DNA of 64,000 nt, taken from Amycolatopsis granulosa (GTDB taxonomy: Bacteria; Actinomycetota; Actinomycetes; Mycobacteriales; Pseudonocardiaceae). Below the pieces are notes generated by a model. The model worked only from the letters and a program-made list of their open reading frames with translations. It searched no databases and had not been told where the DNA came from. This document shows, piece after piece, positions 7,935 through 17,148 of the stretch; the first letter of the stretch is position 1, and every line of letters begins with the position of its first letter. Location: contig NZ_JAANOV010000001.1 of NCBI RefSeq assembly GCF_011758745.1, positions 2,852,001 to 2,916,000 on the forward strand, written 5' to 3'. The position numbers and the translations under genes are program-made.

Positions 7935-9241
7935 GGGCGGGCCGCCTCTGCGCTCAGCGCCGCCTGCGCGGCCGCGGGCAGCGCGGCCTCGATGATCTCG
8001 AAGGCGGCGTCGTCCATCGCGGCGTTGACGAACCACGCCTCGAACGGGCTCGGTGGCCCGTACACGCCGCGCTCCAGCAGGGCGTGGAAGAACGGCGGGA
8101 AGCGCCAGATGTCGCCGCTGGTCGCGTCGTGGTAGTTGCGCACCGGCTCCTCGCGGAAGAACACGCTGAGCAGGTTCCCCGCGTAGGCGACGTGGTGCGG
8201 CACGCCCGCCTTCGTCAGCGCTTCGCTGAACAGCGCGCCCAGGCGCTGCGAGTTGGCGTCGAGGCGGCGGTACACCTCGTCGTCGGCCGCGCGCAGGGTC
8301 GCCAGGCCGGTGGCCACCGCCACCGGGTTCCCGGACAGCGTGCCGGCCTGGTAGACCGGGCCGGTCGGGGCGAGCCGCGCCATCACGTCGGAGCGGCCGC
8401 CGAAGGCCGCGGCGGGCAGGCCACCGGACATGACCTTGCCGAACGTGTAGAGGTCGCCGGGCACGCCTTCCACCCCGAACCAGCCGGAGCGCGACACCCG
8501 GAAGCCGGTCATCACCTCGTCCATGATCAGCAGCGCACCGTGCTCGTGGGCGAGGTCCCGCAGCCGGGCGTTGAAGTCCCCGTGCGGCGCGACCGCACCC
8601 ATGTTGCCCGCGGCCGCCTCGGTGATGATCGCGGCGATCGCGTCCGGGTTCTCCGCGAAGGAACGGCGGACGGCCTCGATGTCGTTGTAGGGCAGCACGA
8701 TCGTGTCCGCCGCCTGCGCCCCGGTCACGCCGGGCGAGGTGGGCAGGCCCAGCGTCGCGACGCCGGACCCGGCCTGCGCGAGCAGCGCGTCGACGTGCCC
8801 GTGGTAGCAGCCGGCGAACTTGATGATCTTGGTGCGCCCGGTGAACCCGCGGGCCAGGCGGATCGCGCTCATGGTCGCCTCGGTGCCCGAGTTGACCAGG
8901 CGCACCTGGTGCACCGGGTCGACCCGGTCGATGATCTCCTCGGCCAGCTCGACCTCACCGATCGTCGGCGTGCCGAACGACAAGCCGGAGCCCGCGGCCG
9001 TCCGGGCCGCCTCGACGACCGCCGGGTGCGCGTGCCCGAGGATCATCGGTCCCCAGGAGGACACCAGGTCCACGTAGCGGTTGCCGTCCGCGTCCCACAG
9101 GTGCGGACCTTCGCCGCGCACCATGAACCGCGGGGTGCCGCCCACGGAGTTGAACGCCCGCACCGGGGAGTTCACGCCCCCCGGCGTCACGGCGGCGGCG
9201 CGGTCGAACCACGCCCTGGACTTGTCGACTGCTTGCGTCAC
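7931..9241 (-). CDS. hemL: Glutamate-1-semialdehyde 2,1-aminomutase
   Basis: HemL (436 aa) converts glutamate-1-semialdehyde, made by HemA, into 5-aminolevulinate. It is a class III PLP enzyme: the cofactor lysine lies in [17 protein letters not shown], near residue 269, with [16 protein letters not shown] near 118 and [12 protein letters not shown] near 240. Length is normal for the family. The GTG start at 9241 gives the expected N-terminus ([19 protein letters not shown]). It heads the tightly overlapping part of the run that continues into the thiol and cytochrome c genes. Confidence 0.96.
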   Translation of the reverse strand: MTQAVDKSRAWFDRAAAVTPGGVNSPVRAFNSVGGTPRFMVRGEGPHLWDADGNRYVDLVSSWGPMILGHAHPAVVEAARTAAGSGLSFGTPTIGEVELAEEIIDRVDPVHQVRLVNSGTEATMSAIRLARGFTGRTKIIKFAGCYHGHVDALLAQAGSGVATLGLPTSPGVTGAQAADTIVLPYNDIEAVRRSFAENPDAIAAIITEAAAGNMGAVAPHGDFNARLRDLAHEHGALLIMDEVMTGFRVSRSGWFGVEGVPGDLYTFGKVMSGGLPAAAFGGRSDVMARLAPTGPVYQAGTLSGNPVAVATGLATLRAADDEVYRRLDANSQRLGALFSEALTKAGVPHHVAYAGNLLSVFFREEPVRNYHDATSGDIWRFPPFFHALLERGVYGPPSPFEAWFVNAAMDDAAFEIIEAALPAAAQAALSAEAARP

Positions 9242-9266
9242 GGACCCCAGTCTTGCAAAGGTCCCG

Positions 9267-9599
9267 TCAGGCCCGGTTCAGGTGTCCGGCGAAGTAGCCG
9301 AAGTCCTCGGTGTCCCGGCTCTTGCGGCGACGCTTGACCCGCGTCGCCAGCAGGACCTCGCGCACCGCGTCGGCCAGCAGGATCCCGGCGACCATGCCGA
9401 GTCCGATCGCCGCCGCCATCCAGCTACCGACCCACCGGGTGCTGGTCAGCACGGTGCCGTCGGTGAGCCGCACCACGACCGTGTGCACACCGGCGCCCCA
9501 CACCACGAACGCGCCCCACACCGCGGCGGCCGCCAGCAGCACCTCGACCAGCGCCACCGCCGCCCGCGCGGGCTGGTTCAGCCGGGCCTGTTCAGTCAC
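9267..9599 (-). CDS. Small two-helix membrane protein
   Basis: This 110-residue protein has two hydrophobic helices (about residues 12-37 and 58-80), separated by the polar loop [17 protein letters not shown] basic region (KRRRKSR) follows the second helix. The start is a GTG at 9599. It sits just upstream of hemL on the same strand. The only related family I can point to is small actinobacterial membrane proteins at the hem locus. Function is unknown. Confidence 0.7.
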   Translation of the reverse strand: MTEQARLNQPARAAVALVEVLLAAAAVWGAFVVWGAGVHTVVVRLTDGTVLTSTRWVGSWMAAAIGLGMVAGILLADAVREVLLATRVKRRRKSRDTEDFGYFAGHLNRA

Positions 9600-9611
9600 G
9601 TGAGAAGCCTC

Positions 9612-10034
9612 TCATGCCGCACGCGCCCCCTGCAGCGCGGTCTTCAATGCGCCGACGTCCTTCGCCCAGGCGAGCACGACGGTGCCGTCGGTGAGGCGGA
9701 GGGGCAGCGCGTCGTACTTGTTCGGCACGGACCAACCGCCGCCGAGGACGCGGGCACCGGTCGGGGCGCCGACGTCGGTGACCTCGGCGATGTCGGCCAG
9801 CGGCAGCTGTTCGCGGCCCTGGCACAGGAACGAGCCGGTGACCTCGACGGTCAGGAACCGCCGCCGCGCGTAGATCCACGGCGCGGTGATCGCCGCCAGT
9901 CCGAGGCCGACGAACACCCACGCGATCGCGTGGGTGGTGCCGGTGAACAGCTCGGCGAGGTAGCCGAGCACGGCGAACCCCGACCCGTAGGCGAGGGCCG
10001 ACCAGCTCGCGCCACGCTCGAGGTACCGGGTCAC
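9612..10034 (-). CDS. Membrane-anchored protein with a PH-like beta domain
   Basis: This 140-residue protein has two N-terminal helices (SALAYGSGFAVLGYLAEL and HAIAWVFVGLGLAAITAPW). A soluble part of about 80 residues (RRRFLTVEVTGSFLC to LALKTALQ-like) follows, with the alternating strand pattern of bacterial PH-like domains. The GTG start at 10034 leaves only two bases between the preceding stop and this gene, so it is probably co-transcribed with the two genes around it. No enzymatic motif is seen. Function is unknown. Confidence 0.7.
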   Translation of the reverse strand: MTRYLERGASWSALAYGSGFAVLGYLAELFTGTTHAIAWVFVGLGLAAITAPWIYARRRFLTVEVTGSFLCQGREQLPLADIAEVTDVGAPTGARVLGGGWSVPNKYDALPLRLTDGTVVLAWAKDVGALKTALQGARAA

Positions 10035-10036
10035 GG

Positions 10037-10555
10037 CTACCGGCGGCGGACCTTCGGGAAGTACGGCTGCACCCCCGGGATGTACATCAGCGCCAGCGCG
10101 ACGAGGCCGAGCAGCGTCGCGATCAGCGAGATCCCGGTGTAGGTCCGCAGCAGCACCTGGAACAGCAGGACGATGACGAGCAGGACGGTCAGCACCGTGC
10201 GGGCGGACCGGGTGCCCTGCCGCGCCTTCCACGCGAAGAGCACGAAGAAGGCCCCGAACGACACCGACCCGACCAGCAGCATCGCGAACAGCACCGTGAT
10301 GCCCGACGCGATCTTCTCCGGCGTCACCTGCGCGTTGGTGTTCGTCCGGACCAGGTCGTCGACCAGCTGCTGCCGGGTGAGGAACGCCACCAGGTAAGCG
10401 GCGGCCAGGACGACGCCCGCCGCGACCCACAGCCAGAACGACACCTGCACCGGCCTCGGCGCCTCCGGCCGCTCGGCCTCCTCGCCGGCCAGGCTCGGCG
10501 CCGGCGGCAGACCCCGGGCGCGGCGCTCGTCGTCCGATTCGTTCGCTGCGGTCAC
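10037..10555 (-). CDS. Four-helix membrane protein
   Basis: This 172-residue protein has a charged N-terminus of about 40 residues, followed by four hydrophobic helices (near 42-60, 88-108, 118-138 and 142-160). It ends KVRRR. The start is a GTG at 10555. It matches the position of the conserved membrane proteins found near hemB in mycobacteria, as recalled (Rv0513/Rv0514 area). No catalytic motif or known domain was recognised. Confidence 0.7.
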   Translation of the reverse strand: MTAANESDDERRARGLPPAPSLAGEEAERPEAPRPVQVSFWLWVAAGVVLAAAYLVAFLTRQQLVDDLVRTNTNAQVTPEKIASGITVLFAMLLVGSVSFGAFFVLFAWKARQGTRSARTVLTVLLVIVLLFQVLLRTYTGISLIATLLGLVALALMYIPGVQPYFPKVRRR

Positions 10556-10594
10556 CCGTCAGAGACTACTGCGCCGGAGTGCGCCGCGATGCCC

Positions 10595-11089
10595 TCACCC
10601 GACCTCGGCGACGCGGTAGGCGATGCCGCCCTCGACCAGGTAGCCGGAGCCGACGCAGACGATGTCGTTGAGCCAGGCGTGCTGGTGGGCACCGGTCTCG
10701 AACAGCGGTGTGGTCCGGAAGTAGTAGCGGGCCGGATCGACGTGGTGCCGCGTGCCGCGGTCGGCCAGTGCGGCCCGCAGATCGGGCGGGACGATCCAGC
10801 GGCCGTGGTAGGTCATGTGCACGAGGGCGGCGTCGTCGGTGCGCAGCGTCAGCCGGACGTCCAGGGACATCCCGCCGTCCTCCCGGAACAACGCCCAGTC
10901 GCCGCCACCCGGCAGCACCTCGCCCCGGATCCGCGGCCCGGTGAAGCTGCCCCCGGCGGCGCCGAACAGCACGCGCCGCCCGAACGGTCCGGAGCCGAAG
11001 TCCAGCCGCGGATCGAGGTCGACGACCATGTCGAACAGGTGCCGGGTGGTGATCTCGCCGATGTCCCGCAGCCGGGGGTCCGCGGTCAC
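10595..11089 (-). CDS. DUF3237 family protein
   Basis: This 164-residue protein is a beta-rich single domain with the family's usual features: GGSFTGPRIRGEVLPGGGDW near residues 37-56, VRLTLRTDDAALVHMTYHGRW, and RYYFRTTPLFETGA near 120-134. DUF3237 proteins are uncharacterised and often sit beside small catabolic enzymes. The GTG at 11089 overlaps the stop of the SnoaL-like gene by four bases (GTGA), so the pair is an operon. The TetR gene facing it probably controls both. Confidence 0.85.
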   Translation of the reverse strand: MTADPRLRDIGEITTRHLFDMVVDLDPRLDFGSGPFGRRVLFGAAGGSFTGPRIRGEVLPGGGDWALFREDGGMSLDVRLTLRTDDAALVHMTYHGRWIVPPDLRAALADRGTRHHVDPARYYFRTTPLFETGAHQHAWLNDIVCVGSGYLVEGGIAYRVAEVG

Positions 11090-11535
11090 GAGCGGGCTCC
11101 GAACTGTGTCCGTCGCACGGTATCGGCCGAGACGCCCGACTGGGCGCACAGTTCGGCCAGGTCGAAGAAGAACCTCTCACCGGCGATCAGGTCGTCGGCG
11201 AAGGTGAACTGCAGGAACACCGGCAGCTCGGCGCGCCTGCCGGTGGGCACCACGCCGAACCGGTCGCCGGTCATGGTCATCCGCGCCACGCCCCAGCAGA
11301 CCAGGGTCGTGCCGTCGCTCGCGTGTCCGTCCAGGGATATTTCGTAGTCGGGGAAGGAGGCGAAGAAGCGGGCCAGCGCCCGCTCGTTCGCCGCGTGGCC
11401 GGCGGCCCGGGTGCCCAGCGGTGGCGACTCCAGCAGGATCTCGGGGTGCAGCAGCCGCAGGGCCGCGGGCAGGTCCTGCCGGCTCTTCGCCACGGCCAGC
11501 TGGGAGGCCAGCTCGAACATCCGGTCTTCGTTCAT
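11086..11535 (-). CDS. SnoaL-like/NTF2-fold protein
   Basis: This 149-residue protein has the cone-shaped NTF2/SnoaL pattern: an N-terminal helix (MFELASQLAVAKSRQD), HPEILLESPPLGTRA, the helix ALARFFASFPDYEIS, and central strands ending FTFADDLIAGERFFFD. Members include polyketide cyclases, dehydratases and isomerases, so the substrate is open. It is the first gene after a 14-base palindrome and is divergent from a TetR regulator, which suggests induction by a small molecule. Confidence 0.82.
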   Translation of the reverse strand: MNEDRMFELASQLAVAKSRQDLPAALRLLHPEILLESPPLGTRAAGHAANERALARFFASFPDYEISLDGHASDGTTLVCWGVARMTMTGDRFGVVPTGRRAELPVFLQFTFADDLIAGERFFFDLAELCAQSGVSADTVRRTQFGARS

Positions 11536-11545
11536 CGGATAAGCA

Positions 11546-11559
11546 TACGGTCGACCGTA
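11546..11559. promoter_or_regulatory. Palindromic TetR-type operator
   Basis: TACGGTCGACCGTA is a perfect 14-base palindrome in the 49-base gap between the SnoaL-like gene (left) and the tetR gene (right). It lies 11 bases from one start and 26 from the other. The length, symmetry and position fit an operator through which the TetR protein represses itself and the divergent pair. Confidence 0.75.
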
Positions 11560-11584
11560 CTTTTTGCAATGAGTCTGTGACAGG

Positions 11585-12202
11585 ATGGTTCAGGTGAGCG
11601 AGGTGGTGCAGGACCGGCGGCGGCTGCGAGGCGCCCGCTCCCGGCGGACGATCCTGCGGCACGCCGTGGACGTGGCGTCCGCGGACGGGCTCGACGGCCT
11701 CAGCTTCGGGCGGCTCGCGGGCGACCTCGGGGTGAGCAAGGCCGGCATCCAGACCCTGTTCGGGACCAAGGAGAATCTGCAGATCGCGGTCGCCGCAGCG
11801 GCGCGCGAGGTGTTCCAGGACGCCGTCGTGGCCCCGGCGCTCGCCGTGCCGCCCGGCCCGGCCCGGCTGCGCGCGCTCGTCGACCGGTGGATCGCCTACG
11901 CGGCGGAACCGTTGTTCCCCGGCGGCTGCTTCTGGGCGGCGAACCTGCCGGTCTTCGACAGCAGGCCGGGTCCGCTGCGCGAGGTGCTGGCAGCCCAGCA
12001 GCGGGACTGGCGGGCGCTGCTCGCCGACCAGGTGCGCCACGCCGCGAGCCCGAGTGGGAGGGCACCCGCCGAGGCGGACCTGGTGGCGTTCCAGATCGAC
12101 GCCGTGCTCACGGCGACCAACACCGCGCTCCGGCTCGGCGAGACCGGCTCCGTGGACCGCGCCCGCCGCGCGATCGACCGTCTCGTCGGTCCGGCCGCCT
12201 GA
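11585..12202 (+). CDS. TetR family transcriptional regulator
   Basis: This 205-residue protein has an N-terminal HTH (ILRHAVDVASADGLDGLSFG, then RLAGDLGVSKAGIQTLFGTK) near residues 20-62. A C-terminal ligand domain with a conserved GGCFWAANLPVFDS stretch near 119-133 is typical of the TetR_C subgroup found beside small oxidoreductases. The ATG at 11585 and a GTG at 11594 are both possible starts; neither has a strong ribosome site. It is divergent from the SnoaL/DUF3237 pair, with a palindrome in between. The ligand is unknown. Confidence 0.88.
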   Translation: MVQVSEVVQDRRRLRGARSRRTILRHAVDVASADGLDGLSFGRLAGDLGVSKAGIQTLFGTKENLQIAVAAAAREVFQDAVVAPALAVPPGPARLRALVDRWIAYAAEPLFPGGCFWAANLPVFDSRPGPLREVLAAQQRDWRALLADQVRHAASPSGRAPAEADLVAFQIDAVLTATNTALRLGETGSVDRARRAIDRLVGPAA

Positions 12203-12220
12203 GCCGCCCGCGACCGCCGG

Positions 12221-13192
12221 TCAGTCCAGCCAGGCCGCCGCTTCGCTGGCCCAGTAGGTGAGGATCATGTCCGCCCCGGCCCGCCGGATCGACGTCAGCA
12301 CTTCGAGGATGGTGCGCTCGCGGTCCAGCCAGCCGTTCGCGGCGGCGGCCTCGACCATCGCGTACTCGCCGGAGATGTTGTACGCCGCGACCGGGACCGG
12401 GGACACGTCCGCCGCCTGGCGGAGGATGTCCAGATAGGACAGCGCCGGCTTGATCATGATGGCGTCGGCGCCCTCTTCGACGTCCAGTTCGATCTCGCGC
12501 AGCGCCTCGCGGGCGTTGCCCGGGTCCTGCTGGTAGGTCTTGCGGTCGCCCGTGAGCTGCGAGTCCACCGCTTCCCGGAACGGGCCGTAGAAGGCACTCG
12601 CGTACTTGGCCGAGTAGGCCAGGATGCCGGTGCCGAGGTGCCCGGCCTCGTCGAGCGCCCGCCGGATCACGCCGACCTGGCCGTCCATCATGCCGCTCGG
12701 GCCGAGCATGTGGGCGCCGGCCTCGGCCTGGGCCACGGCCATGTCGGCGTAGACCTTCAGGGTCGCGTCGTTGTCCACACCGCCGTGGTCGTCGAGCACG
12801 CCGCAGTGGCCGTGGTCGGTGAACTCGTCCAGGCAGGTGTCCGCCATCAGGACGGTCGAGTCGCCCAGTTCCGACCGCAGGTCGCGCAGGGCCACGTTCA
12901 GGATGCCGTGCTCGTCGACCGCGCCCGAACCGGTCGCGTCCCGCTGCTCGGGGATGCCGAACAGCATCAGCCCGCCGACCCCGGCCCGCACCGCCTCCAC
13001 GGCGGCCTTGCGCAACGTGTCCCGGGTGTGCTGGACGACACCGGGCATGCTGGAGATGGGCCGGGGCGTGTCGATCCCCTCGGCGACGAACAGGGGCAGG
13101 ATCAGCTGCCGGGGGCGGAGCGTGGTCTCGCTCACCAGGCGCCGCAGCGCCGCCGTACTCCGCAACCGCCGGGGACGATGCTCGGGAAACAC
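12221..13192 (-). CDS. hemB: Delta-aminolevulinic acid dehydratase (porphobilinogen synthase)
   Basis: HemB (323 aa) condenses two 5-aminolevulinate molecules to porphobilinogen. The Schiff-base lysines are in [14 protein letters not shown] and [12 protein letters not shown]. The metal site reads [14 protein letters not shown], which keeps two of the three cysteines of the zinc type and has Asp in the middle position. The GTG at 13192 is preferred because GGTGGG precedes it and it gives normal length. An upstream ATG at 13243 lies in the loop of the hemD terminator. It is on the hem strand but is separated from hemD by that hairpin. Confidence 0.93.
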   Translation of the reverse strand: MFPEHRPRRLRSTAALRRLVSETTLRPRQLILPLFVAEGIDTPRPISSMPGVVQHTRDTLRKAAVEAVRAGVGGLMLFGIPEQRDATGSGAVDEHGILNVALRDLRSELGDSTVLMADTCLDEFTDHGHCGVLDDHGGVDNDATLKVYADMAVAQAEAGAHMLGPSGMMDGQVGVIRRALDEAGHLGTGILAYSAKYASAFYGPFREAVDSQLTGDRKTYQQDPGNAREALREIELDVEEGADAIMIKPALSYLDILRQAADVSPVPVAAYNISGEYAMVEAAAANGWLDRERTILEVLTSIRRAGADMILTYWASEAAAWLD

Positions 13193-13224
13193 CCCACCGA
13201 CGGTACTCCGGGACCGGACGCGGC

Positions 13225-13260
13225 CCGGGGCCGCCCGTGACATCGCACAGGCGGCCCCGG
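13225..13260 (-). terminator. Stem-loop between hemD and hemB
   Basis: CCGGGGCCGCC (13225-13235) pairs with GGCGGCCCCGG (13250-13260), giving an 11-base stem with a 14-base loop. It lies 12 bases downstream of the hemD stop on the minus strand. There is no T tract, as is common in high-GC actinobacteria. It suggests that rex-hemACD transcription ends or is attenuated before hemB. Confidence 0.6.
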
Positions 13261-13271
13261 ACAGGCGGCGA

Positions 13272-14807
13272 TCAGGAGGAGCGGCGGGTGCGCTTGGCCT
13301 TGCGCGGCGGCGGCAGGGCACCCTCGGCGCGCAGCTTCGCGGCGTGCGCGGCCAGCGCGTCGACCAGGTGCGGCACGTCCGCCACCTCCGGTTGCACGTC
13401 CACCCGCAGGCCGAACTCCACGGCGGTCTCCGCGGTCTTCGGCCCGATGCACGCGACCAGCGTGCGCGTGTGCGGCTTGCCGGCGATGCCGACCAGGTTC
13501 CGCACCGTCGAGGACGAGGTGAAGCAGACCGCGTCGAACCCGCCGGTCTTGATCATCTCGCGGGTCTCGGCCGGCGGCGGCGCCGCCCGGACGGTCCGGT
13601 AGGCGGTCACGTCGTCGACCTCCCAGCCGCGCTCGACCAGGCCGGCGGACAGCGTCTCGGTGGCGATGTCCGCCCGCGGCAGCAGCACCCGGTTCACCGG
13701 GTCCAGCACGTCGTCGTACGGCGGGAACTCGGCCAGCAGACCCTCGCTGGACTGCTCGCCCTGCGGGATCAGCTCCGGGTTGATGCCGAACGCACGCACC
13801 CGCGCCGCGGTGGCCTCACCGACGCAGCCGATCTTGACCCCGGAGAAGGCGCGGGCGTCGAGGCCGAACTCCTCGAACTTCTCCCACACCGCCTTCACCG
13901 CGTTGGCCGAGGTGAACACGATCCACTGGTAACGGCCGTCGACCAGGCCCTTGACCGCGCGCTCCATCTGGGCGGGGCTGCGCGGCGGCTCGACCGAGAT
14001 CGTCGGAACCTCGTGCGAGGTGGCGCCGTGGATGCGCAGCCGCTCGGCCATCTCGCCAGCCTGCTCCTTGGTGCGCGGCACCAGGACCTTCCAGCCGTAG
14101 AGCGCCCGCGACTCCCACCAGGACAGCTTCGCCCGCTGCCCGGCCTGCTCGCCGACGGTCACCACGAGCGGGCCGGCCAGCTCACCGGCGTCCTGCGACA
14201 GGCTCGCCAGGGTGGTGTCCACCGTGCGCTGCGTGTTGATGGTGCCGTTCGCGGTGACCGCGACCGGGGTGGTGCCCGCCAGGCCGTGCTCGGTCAGCGC
14301 GCCCGCGGCCTCGGCGAGCTGGGCCGACGTCGCGTGCAGCACGATCGGGCCCGGCGCCGCGGCGACCTTCGCCCAGTCGACGTCACCGCGGACGTCCACG
14401 TCGGTGTGGCTGCCGCCGAGCGCGATACCCGCGTACGCCGGCACGGCCGAACCCGGCGTGATGCCCGGCACGACCTCGAAGACGGCACTGGTCTTCGCGA
14501 CGGCCTGCACCTCGGCCACGGCGGCGGCGCTGGTCAGCGGGTCGCCACTGGACAGGCGCAGCACGAGCCGGCCGCCCTTGGCCTCGTTGGCGAGGTCCTT
14601 GGCGACCTCGGCCGGCTCGCCGACGGCGGGCCGGACCTCGGCGTCCGCGCTGGCGCCCGCGAGCACGCCGGCGGGCACGTCCGGGTCGGTCACCACGACC
14701 TCGGCCTTCGCCAGGAGCTCCTGGGCACGTACGGTCAGCAGTCCGGCGTCGCCGGGGCCGGAGCCCACGAAAGCGACGCGCCCAGCGGTTGTCCGCGCGG
14801 GGGTCAT
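13272..14807 (-). CDS. hemD: Uroporphyrinogen-III synthase with N-terminal SUMT-like domain
   Basis: This 511-residue fusion has two domains. Residues 1-250 resemble uroporphyrinogen-III C-methyltransferase ([38 protein letters not shown]). Residues 260-490 are HemD ([50 protein letters not shown]), which cyclises hydroxymethylbilane to uroporphyrinogen III. In the SUMT half, the glycine-rich segment usually seen as GDPFVFGRGGEE is replaced by [15 protein letters not shown], so methylation activity is doubtful. GGAGAA lies 7 bases before the ATG. It follows hemC after a 53-base gap. Confidence 0.93.
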   Translation of the reverse strand: MTPARTTAGRVAFVGSGPGDAGLLTVRAQELLAKAEVVVTDPDVPAGVLAGASADAEVRPAVGEPAEVAKDLANEAKGGRLVLRLSSGDPLTSAAAVAEVQAVAKTSAVFEVVPGITPGSAVPAYAGIALGGSHTDVDVRGDVDWAKVAAAPGPIVLHATSAQLAEAAGALTEHGLAGTTPVAVTANGTINTQRTVDTTLASLSQDAGELAGPLVVTVGEQAGQRAKLSWWESRALYGWKVLVPRTKEQAGEMAERLRIHGATSHEVPTISVEPPRSPAQMERAVKGLVDGRYQWIVFTSANAVKAVWEKFEEFGLDARAFSGVKIGCVGEATAARVRAFGINPELIPQGEQSSEGLLAEFPPYDDVLDPVNRVLLPRADIATETLSAGLVERGWEVDDVTAYRTVRAAPPPAETREMIKTGGFDAVCFTSSSTVRNLVGIAGKPHTRTLVACIGPKTAETAVEFGLRVDVQPEVADVPHLVDALAAHAAKLRAEGALPPPRKAKRTRRSS

Positions 14808-14860
14808 CGTGTCTTTCTCCTATTGATCGGCGCGAGCGCGCCGAGCCGTTCGAGGAACTT

Positions 14861-15826
14861 TCACCGGTTTTCGCGGCCCGGGCCGGACAATGCGCCGGCT
14901 CCGAGGTCGAGCAGCTCCGCGGCCAGATCGCGGCCGAGTTGCTCCGCTTCGCTCTTGCCGGCGACCGCCGAGGCGCGCAGCAACTGCACGGACTCGTCGT
15001 CGAGGCCTGCGGCGGCGACCCCACGAAGCGAGACGCGCTCGACCACGCGGGCGTCCTCGCCTGTGTCTTCGTAATCCTCCACAACCTCGGCGAGTGCGCC
15101 GACGGGCGCGCTGCAGCCGGCTTCGAGCGCGGCCAGCATGGCCCGCTCCGCCGTCACCGCGGCCCGTGTCGCTTCGTCGTCCACAATGGACCGAAGAAGG
15201 TGTTCGATGTCCACGTCGTCGACGCGGCACTCCACCGCCAGCGCGCCCTGGGCGGGCGCGGGCAGCATCTGGATCGGGTCCAGGGTCTCGGTGATCACGT
15301 CGGCCCGGCCGAGGCGGACCAGGCCGGCGCGCGCGAGCACGACGGCGTCCAGTTCGCCGTCGAAGACCTTGTTCAGCCGGGTGTCGATGTTGCCGCGGAT
15401 GGGCACGACCTCGAACCCGAGGCCGAGCGCACGCAGCTGCGCCGTGCGGCGCGGCGAACCGGTGCCGATCCGGGAACCGGACGGCAGCTCACCCAGGGTC
15501 AGCCCGTCACGCGCGATCAACGCGTCGCGCGGGTCCTCCCGCGGCGGCACGGCGGCCAGCACGATGCCGGGCTCCGGCGCCGTGGGCAGGTCCTTGTACG
15601 AGTGCACCGCGACGTCGACCTGCTTGTTCAGCAGGGCCTCGCGCAGCGCGGAGGTGAAAACGCCGACACCGATCTCCGCGATGGGCGCGCTGGACCGGTC
15701 GCCGGGCGTCGTGATCGGGACGATCTCGACCTGCTCACCCGCCTTGCGCAGCACGTCGGCGACCGTGCCGGTCTGCGTCCTGGCGAGGGCACTGCCCCGC
15801 GTTCCGATCCGAATGGTCCTCGTCAC
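14861..15826 (-). CDS. hemC: Hydroxymethylbilane synthase (porphobilinogen deaminase)
   Basis: HemC (321 aa) polymerises four porphobilinogens into hydroxymethylbilane. The dipyrromethane cofactor would attach to Cys238 in [11 protein letters not shown]. Substrate-binding motifs [13 protein letters not shown] (near 6), HSYKDLPT (75), RIGTGSPRR (119) and RGNIDTRL (144) are intact, and the length is normal. Its GTG start overlaps the hemA stop by four bases (GTGA), indicating coupled translation within the rex-hem operon. Confidence 0.96.
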   Translation of the reverse strand: MTRTIRIGTRGSALARTQTGTVADVLRKAGEQVEIVPITTPGDRSSAPIAEIGVGVFTSALREALLNKQVDVAVHSYKDLPTAPEPGIVLAAVPPREDPRDALIARDGLTLGELPSGSRIGTGSPRRTAQLRALGLGFEVVPIRGNIDTRLNKVFDGELDAVVLARAGLVRLGRADVITETLDPIQMLPAPAQGALAVECRVDDVDIEHLLRSIVDDEATRAAVTAERAMLAALEAGCSAPVGALAEVVEDYEDTGEDARVVERVSLRGVAAAGLDDESVQLLRASAVAGKSEAEQLGRDLAAELLDLGAGALSGPGRENR

Positions 15827-17148
15827 TGGGTTTCACCGTCTGTCCTGGACAGGCGCTCGGGGGTCGGGCTCGACACGACGGCCGGCGAGGCCGGGTCGAG
15901 CTCGAACAGCTCCCGCAGCGCGTTGGCGTAGTCCGTGCCCTGGGTCTCCGCGGCGAGCTGCTTGACGCGCACCGTCGGCGCGTGCAGCAGCTTGTCCACG
16001 ACCCGGCGCACGGTGCGGTTGACCTCGTCGCGGACCGCGGTGTCGAGGCCGGGCAGCCGGTGGTCCAGCCGCAGCATCTCGGCGTCGACGACCTCGGCGG
16101 CCCGCTTGCGCAGCGCGGTGACGGTCGGGGTGACCGCGGCGCTGCGCTGCGCGGCGAGGTACTCGCGCACCTCGTCCAGCACGATGCCGTTGGCCCGGGC
16201 GAGCTGCTTGGCGCTGCCGGCCGAACCCCGGTCGTCCATCCGCTTCCGGACGGTCTCCAGGTCGACCAGCCGCACGCCCGGCAGCGTGTCCACGCCGGGG
16301 TGCACGTCCCGCGGCAGCCCGAGGTCGCACACCACCACCGGGCGGCCGCCACGGGCCAGCAGGTGCTCGGGGGTGACGACGACGTCCTGGGCACCGGTGC
16401 AGGCGACCACCACGTCGGCGTCGGCCAGGCGCTCGGCCAGCTCGTCCATGCCGGCCGCCACGGCGGGCACACCCTGCTCGGTGACGTTGGCCGCGAGCCG
16501 CTCGGCGTTGGCCAGGGTCCGGTTGACGACCGTGATCCGGCCGATGCCGGCCTTGCGCAGCTGGCTCGCCGACAGCGCGCCCATCGAGCCGGCGCCGACG
16601 ATCACCGCGTGCTTGCCGGTGAGGTCGGGCGCCTCGCCGAGGGCCTCGGACACCACCGACGCGCCGAGGTGGTCCAGGCCGGTCTCGGTGTGCACGCGCT
16701 TGCCGACCCGCAGCGTGGTCTGGATCAGCTCGTGCAGGGTGCGGCCGACGGTGCCGGCCTCGCGCGCGGCGGCGTAGTAGTTGCGCACCTGGCCGAGGAT
16801 CTGGGTCTCACCGACGACCATCGAGTCCAGGCCGGCGGCCACGGAGAAGATGTGCTCGACGGCGGCACCCGCGTAGTGCACGTACAGGTTGTCGTAGAGG
16901 TCGGCCGCCGCGCAGCCGGCCTGGCGGGCCAGCACCTCGGAGATGTCGGCGAGGCCGCCGTGGAACGCCTCGACCACCGAGTAGACCTCGATGCGGTTGC
17001 AGGTCGAGACGACCATGACCTCGTTCACGTGCGGCGACTGCTGGAGCTCGTGCAGCACCTTGTCCAGCTCGGTGGCCGGGATGGCGACCTTCTCCAGCGT
17101 GCGCAGGTCCGCAGTGCGATACGACAGCCCGACGGCCAGGACACTCAC
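15823..17148 (-). CDS. hemA: Glutamyl-tRNA reductase
   Basis: HemA (441 aa) reduces glutamyl-tRNA to glutamate-1-semialdehyde, the committed step of C5 tetrapyrrole synthesis. The catalytic cysteine is Cys50 in [13 protein letters not shown]. The NADPH domain begins [13 protein letters not shown] near residue 184, and a C-terminal dimerisation domain follows. The start is a GTG adjacent to the rex stop (TAAGTG). The product feeds HemL at 7931-9241. Control is expected from Rex at the operator upstream of rex. Confidence 0.96.
   Translation of the reverse strand: MSVLAVGLSYRTADLRTLEKVAIPATELDKVLHELQQSPHVNEVMVVSTCNRIEVYSVVEAFHGGLADISEVLARQAGCAAADLYDNLYVHYAGAAVEHIFSVAAGLDSMVVGETQILGQVRNYYAAAREAGTVGRTLHELIQTTLRVGKRVHTETGLDHLGASVVSEALGEAPDLTGKHAVIVGAGSMGALSASQLRKAGIGRITVVNRTLANAERLAANVTEQGVPAVAAGMDELAERLADADVVVACTGAQDVVVTPEHLLARGGRPVVVCDLGLPRDVHPGVDTLPGVRLVDLETVRKRMDDRGSAGSAKQLARANGIVLDEVREYLAAQRSAAVTPTVTALRKRAAEVVDAEMLRLDHRLPGLDTAVRDEVNRTVRRVVDKLLHAPTVRVKQLAAETQGTDYANALRELFELDPASPAVVSSPTPERLSRTDGETQ

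Noticed and set aside
13192-13243. An earlier ATG start for hemB at 13243
   Set aside because: It lies in the loop of the hemD terminator, has no ribosome site and would add residues not usual for the family.
12771-15074. Plus-strand open frame of 767 codons over hemB, hemD and hemC
   Set aside because: It is antisense to three clearly identified hem genes and its translation is Arg/Gly/His/Gln-rich with no domain. Long shadow frames are expected at this GC content.
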